From a bacterium (lineage in GTDB: Bacteria > Hinthialibacterota > Hinthialibacteria > H5-UNCL2): a stretch of DNA of 64,000 nucleotides. Under the pieces are notes generated by a model. It made no database searches, was not told the DNA's origin, and saw only the letters and a program-made list of their open reading frames with translations. The translations under genes and the position numbers were made by a program. This document shows positions 62,048 through 64,000 of this stretch, piece by piece (position 1 is the stretch's first letter; every line of letters begins with the position of its first letter). Where the stretch lies: positions 62,001-126,000 of the forward strand of contig JABTUV010000004.1 in NCBI GenBank assembly GCA_015075175.1. The letters run 5' to 3'.

Positions 62048-63018
62048 CGTTCCACGTCAGGCTGGTGGTATACTGAACCACTGGTCGTTGCTGCTGTCGT
62101 TGGTGGCGAGAAGACGCGCACTCGCTCCAGGCGTTGCGCGTAATCAGGGCCATAATCGTTGGCGGCGCCCTGCTCCAGGGCTTATAGCGCGTCTCCATCT
62201 CGTACCGCTTGCCCGAACCCGTCGGCAGGCCATGCGCACGCGGATGCGGATGATATGCCCGCGCGCGCCGCCATGTCGGGAACCAGGAAGCCGCGATGGT
62301 CCGCGCTGTCACCCTGGATGGACCGCCCGCAGGCGAAGCTGTCCTGATAGCGGTTGTGGGCGGTCCCAGGCGGCGTGCTGGTCGCCCCACGCGGATTGAT
62401 AGGTCCACGAAATCGGCTCGGTCTCCACTTTACGGAGAGAGCGGCGGCGTCCAGGTCCTCGACAATCAGGCTGTCCCAGCGCACCACCGGCGAGCCGCCC
62501 GAGTCTTCAATGCTGCCCGACTCCAGACCCACGGCCAGAATGTCGTTGGTCCCGTTCCAAGTGAACGTGACCGAATACTCCTCCCACTGGTTGTTGTTGC
62601 CGTCGTTGGAATCGTCGAACCACTTGACCTCGTTCCAGCCCGTGGCGTAATCCTCGCCATAGTTGGCCGGAGGAGGCGAAAGCCTTGTGGAGGTCTCCAT
62701 CCAGTACAGCTACCGGAGCCGGAGGACAGGCCATGCGCACGCGGATGCGCAGCGTGTAGCCGCCGCGTCCCGACAGGCCGGAGAGCACAAAGCCGCGATT
62801 GTCGGCGGAATCGCCGGTGGGATGGCTGGCCTGCAGCGCTTTGCCCGTATAGCCGCCCGCAGTGCGCGTCCGCGAATGTTGATCGCCCCAGGTGGACTGC
62901 AGGTAGGTCCATGGTAGGTGGGTTCGCCGTCCCAATCCACGCACAAAAGGGTCTCCCGCGCCTCTGACGCGACCAGCATCAACCCAGCCATGCACCAGAG
63001 GCTCAGTCGCCGCCACAA
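62048..63018 (-). pseudogene. Giant secreted protein, N-terminal segment with signal peptide and two CBM-like repeats
   Basis: A likely start is TTG at 63018: WRRLSLWCMAGLMLVASEAR gives a signal peptide, followed by ETLLCVDWDGEPTY. Two related beta-sandwich domains follow across frames: first TAGGYTGKALQASHPTGDSA, YTLRIRVRMACPPA, DYATGWNEVKWFDDSNDGNN and TNDILAVGLESGSIEDSGGS; then FACGRSIQGDSADHRGFLVP and the end APAMRWDELIVEDLGTAVD in the central segment. The repeat of GDSAD.RGF and RWD.LIVEDL marks a tandem duplication. Six or so indels. The true start codon is uncertain. Confidence 0.6.
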
Positions 63019-63658
63019 CGCATGGTGATACCAGGCGCGCGGTCGTGGCACGCGGTTGGGTGCATGAGCGCAGGAGCCTCCCGACGAAAGCGCAGGCTCA
63101 GACGAAAAAGACTGTCCGGCGTTCGCTGTCCTAAGAGCGAGACCAATAAGCAATGTTGGCAAAAGTGCCCAGGGTCAACGGCTTTCCCGTGTCACCTGGT
63201 TATGAGAGATGGCAAGGTTTTTGCGTAGTGAATAGAAACATAACGCAATCAGGCGATTTGCGATATATACCGACATAATGCGTTTCTTTGCCTACGATCA
63301 ATGACTGTGCCAGCCAGAAAGAACAATTGTTGTAGGCTTTGCTGACGTGCTGTAGGGGCCGCGATAATCAGGTTCAGGCCGTTTTTCATCTTTTTCACCT
63401 GCGGCGCTGCCGACAGGACATGTGGGATCTGGAGTGCGGGCTGTTTGCTGCCGCGGTATTGCTCCTTCCAACTGTCATGATGAATACGGTAGCAGCCGCA
63501 CTCAGATGGGGAGAGGCGGCGCAAACAGCCGCACTCAACGGGCTGGCCTGCACGAGCCTGAGGCGGCTGGTAACACCAATCGAGGTCGCGGTCGCACACG
63601 CAGGACGCGCGACAAAGTCATGGATCACGCGTGTCTGGTTCCTTCTGAGGTACGGTTA
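63019..63658. other. Spacer between divergent surface-protein genes
   Basis: No supported gene. The part 63170-63420 is comparatively AT-rich and may carry the two promoters. Family A repeat units fill 63429-63539. Short open frames here overlap repeats and have no recognisable product. Confidence 0.5.
63429..63539. repeat. Dispersed repeat family A, cluster of three units
   Basis: Units CTGGAGTGCGGGCTGTTTGC (63429), GTAGCAGCCGCACTCA (63479) and GGCGGCGCAAACAGCCGCAC (63515) alternate in orientation, so the cluster can form one long hairpin. Confidence 0.75.
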
Positions 63659-64000
63659 TGTCGTTTTCACTCCGTCTCTTATCACGTCCAAATCTCGTGG
63701 TCGCCGAAGAGGACCCTGCGGCGGATGCCTGACGATTCTCCTGGCGCCGTGGGCGGGCGCACCATCGTTCGTCACCGATTGCGAGCTGGTTCCGGTCGGG
63801 GAGGGCACGATGACGCTCAAAGTGTCCCTGTCAGGGCAACCGGACGACAACGTCACGGCCAGCGTGACGCGGGTGTCCGGCGATACCGACCTCTCCGTAC
63901 AGTCGGGCGCGACCATCTCGATCCCCAAGGGGTCGTGGGATACGCCGGTCAACGTGGTGCTGTCGGCCAGCGAGGATGCCGACAACCTCTGCTCGCGGGC
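63659..64000 (+). CDS. Calx-beta-like surface protein, N-terminal part, frameshift near 63710, runs off the right edge
   Basis: Starts MSFSLRLLSRPNLVVAEE at 63659. One frame over, CLTILLAPWAGAPSFVTDCE gives the hydrophobic part of a signal peptide followed by LVPVGEGTMTLKVSLSGQPD, VTASVTRVSGDTDLSVQSGA and WDTPVNVVLSASEDADNLCS. The 'VPEG...LS.QP....V.V.R.SGD.D..V.SGA' pattern is the well-known Calx-beta/Big-type repeat of large secreted adhesins. One indel in 63700-63715 is assumed. Only about 110 residues are in the window. Divergent from the giant protein, so two extracellular proteins share one spacer. Confidence 0.65.

Noticed and set aside
1-64000. tRNA, rRNA, riboswitch, transposase or integrase genes
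   Set aside because: I looked for conserved tRNA arms, rRNA segments, and transposase or integrase motifs and saw none that I could support by eye; a covariance-model scan could still reveal small RNAs.

Overview
The window is a GC-rich stretch of a Gram-negative, free-living bacterium, probably from an uncultured lineage. It encodes an outer-membrane polysaccharide exporter, secreted enzymes against plant cell-wall polysaccharides (GH51, GH28, GH115), and very long Thr/Pro-linker proteins ending in a dockerin-like repeat. I see no rRNA, tRNA, CRISPR array, transposase or phage gene, so the phylum cannot be fixed from this sequence.

Layout. 1-3.6 kb (minus): recN (broken, runs off the left edge), a DUF374 acyltransferase and uvrC. 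3.8-5.4 kb: secreted GH51 arabinofuranosidase. 5.4-7.9 kb (minus): folD, a NIF3-like protein, then a nucleotidyltransferase plus small-protein pair resembling a toxin-antitoxin module. 8.1-9.7 kb: FapA/DUF342 protein. 9.8-13.4 kb: a predicted conflict/defence island made of two convergent cassettes, AAA ATPase + DUF4276 (plus) and dual-OB protein + two DUF488 proteins (minus, overlapping genes). 13.7-21.5 kb: GH28, an AmmeMemoRadiSam radical-SAM enzyme, speD, a response regulator coupled to a GT39-like membrane protein, and GH115.

22.1-55.9 kb is one long co-directional exopolysaccharide locus resembling PEP-CTERM/exosortase-type (XrtA) EPS clusters, although no exosortase lies in the window. 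It starts behind a possible sigma-54 promoter and a spacer of about 590 bp. It encodes export and chain-length control (Wza-like, Wzz-like, ExeA-like ATPase, CpsD-like ATPase), a priming sugar transferase with an odd N-terminal domain, a Wzy/ligase-like protein, a Wzx-like flippase, CDP-6-deoxysugar synthesis (rfbF, rfbG, RfbC-like, DegT), a 2,3-diaminosugar-type trio (Gfo/Idh, WbpD-like acetyltransferase, second DegT), several glycosyltransferases, and many decorating enzymes: PaaK/CapK-like ligase, acyl-CoA ligase, two asparagine-synthetase-like proteins, CapA-like, FemAB-like, two polysaccharide deacetylases and an NAD synthetase. 56.0-63.0 kb (minus) is one giant secreted protein broken into frames. 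A Calx-beta-like surface protein starts at 63.66 kb and leaves the right edge.

Two features cut across the window. First, many conserved proteins continue from frame to frame across small indels, in dense patches (1-0.9, 28.9-29.7, 40.9-42.4, 46.6-47.5, 49.2-50.7, 54.4-55.7, 59.1-59.7, 62.0-63.0 kb). Because conserved residues survive in every frame, consensus errors in weakly covered assembly seem more likely than true gene decay, but reads are needed to decide. Second, at least five families of short palindromic dispersed repeats fill intergenic gaps. Several overlap genes, supplying stop codons (folD, GT39-like, second DegT) or sitting in frame inside coding sequence (acyl-CoA ligase, giant protein).
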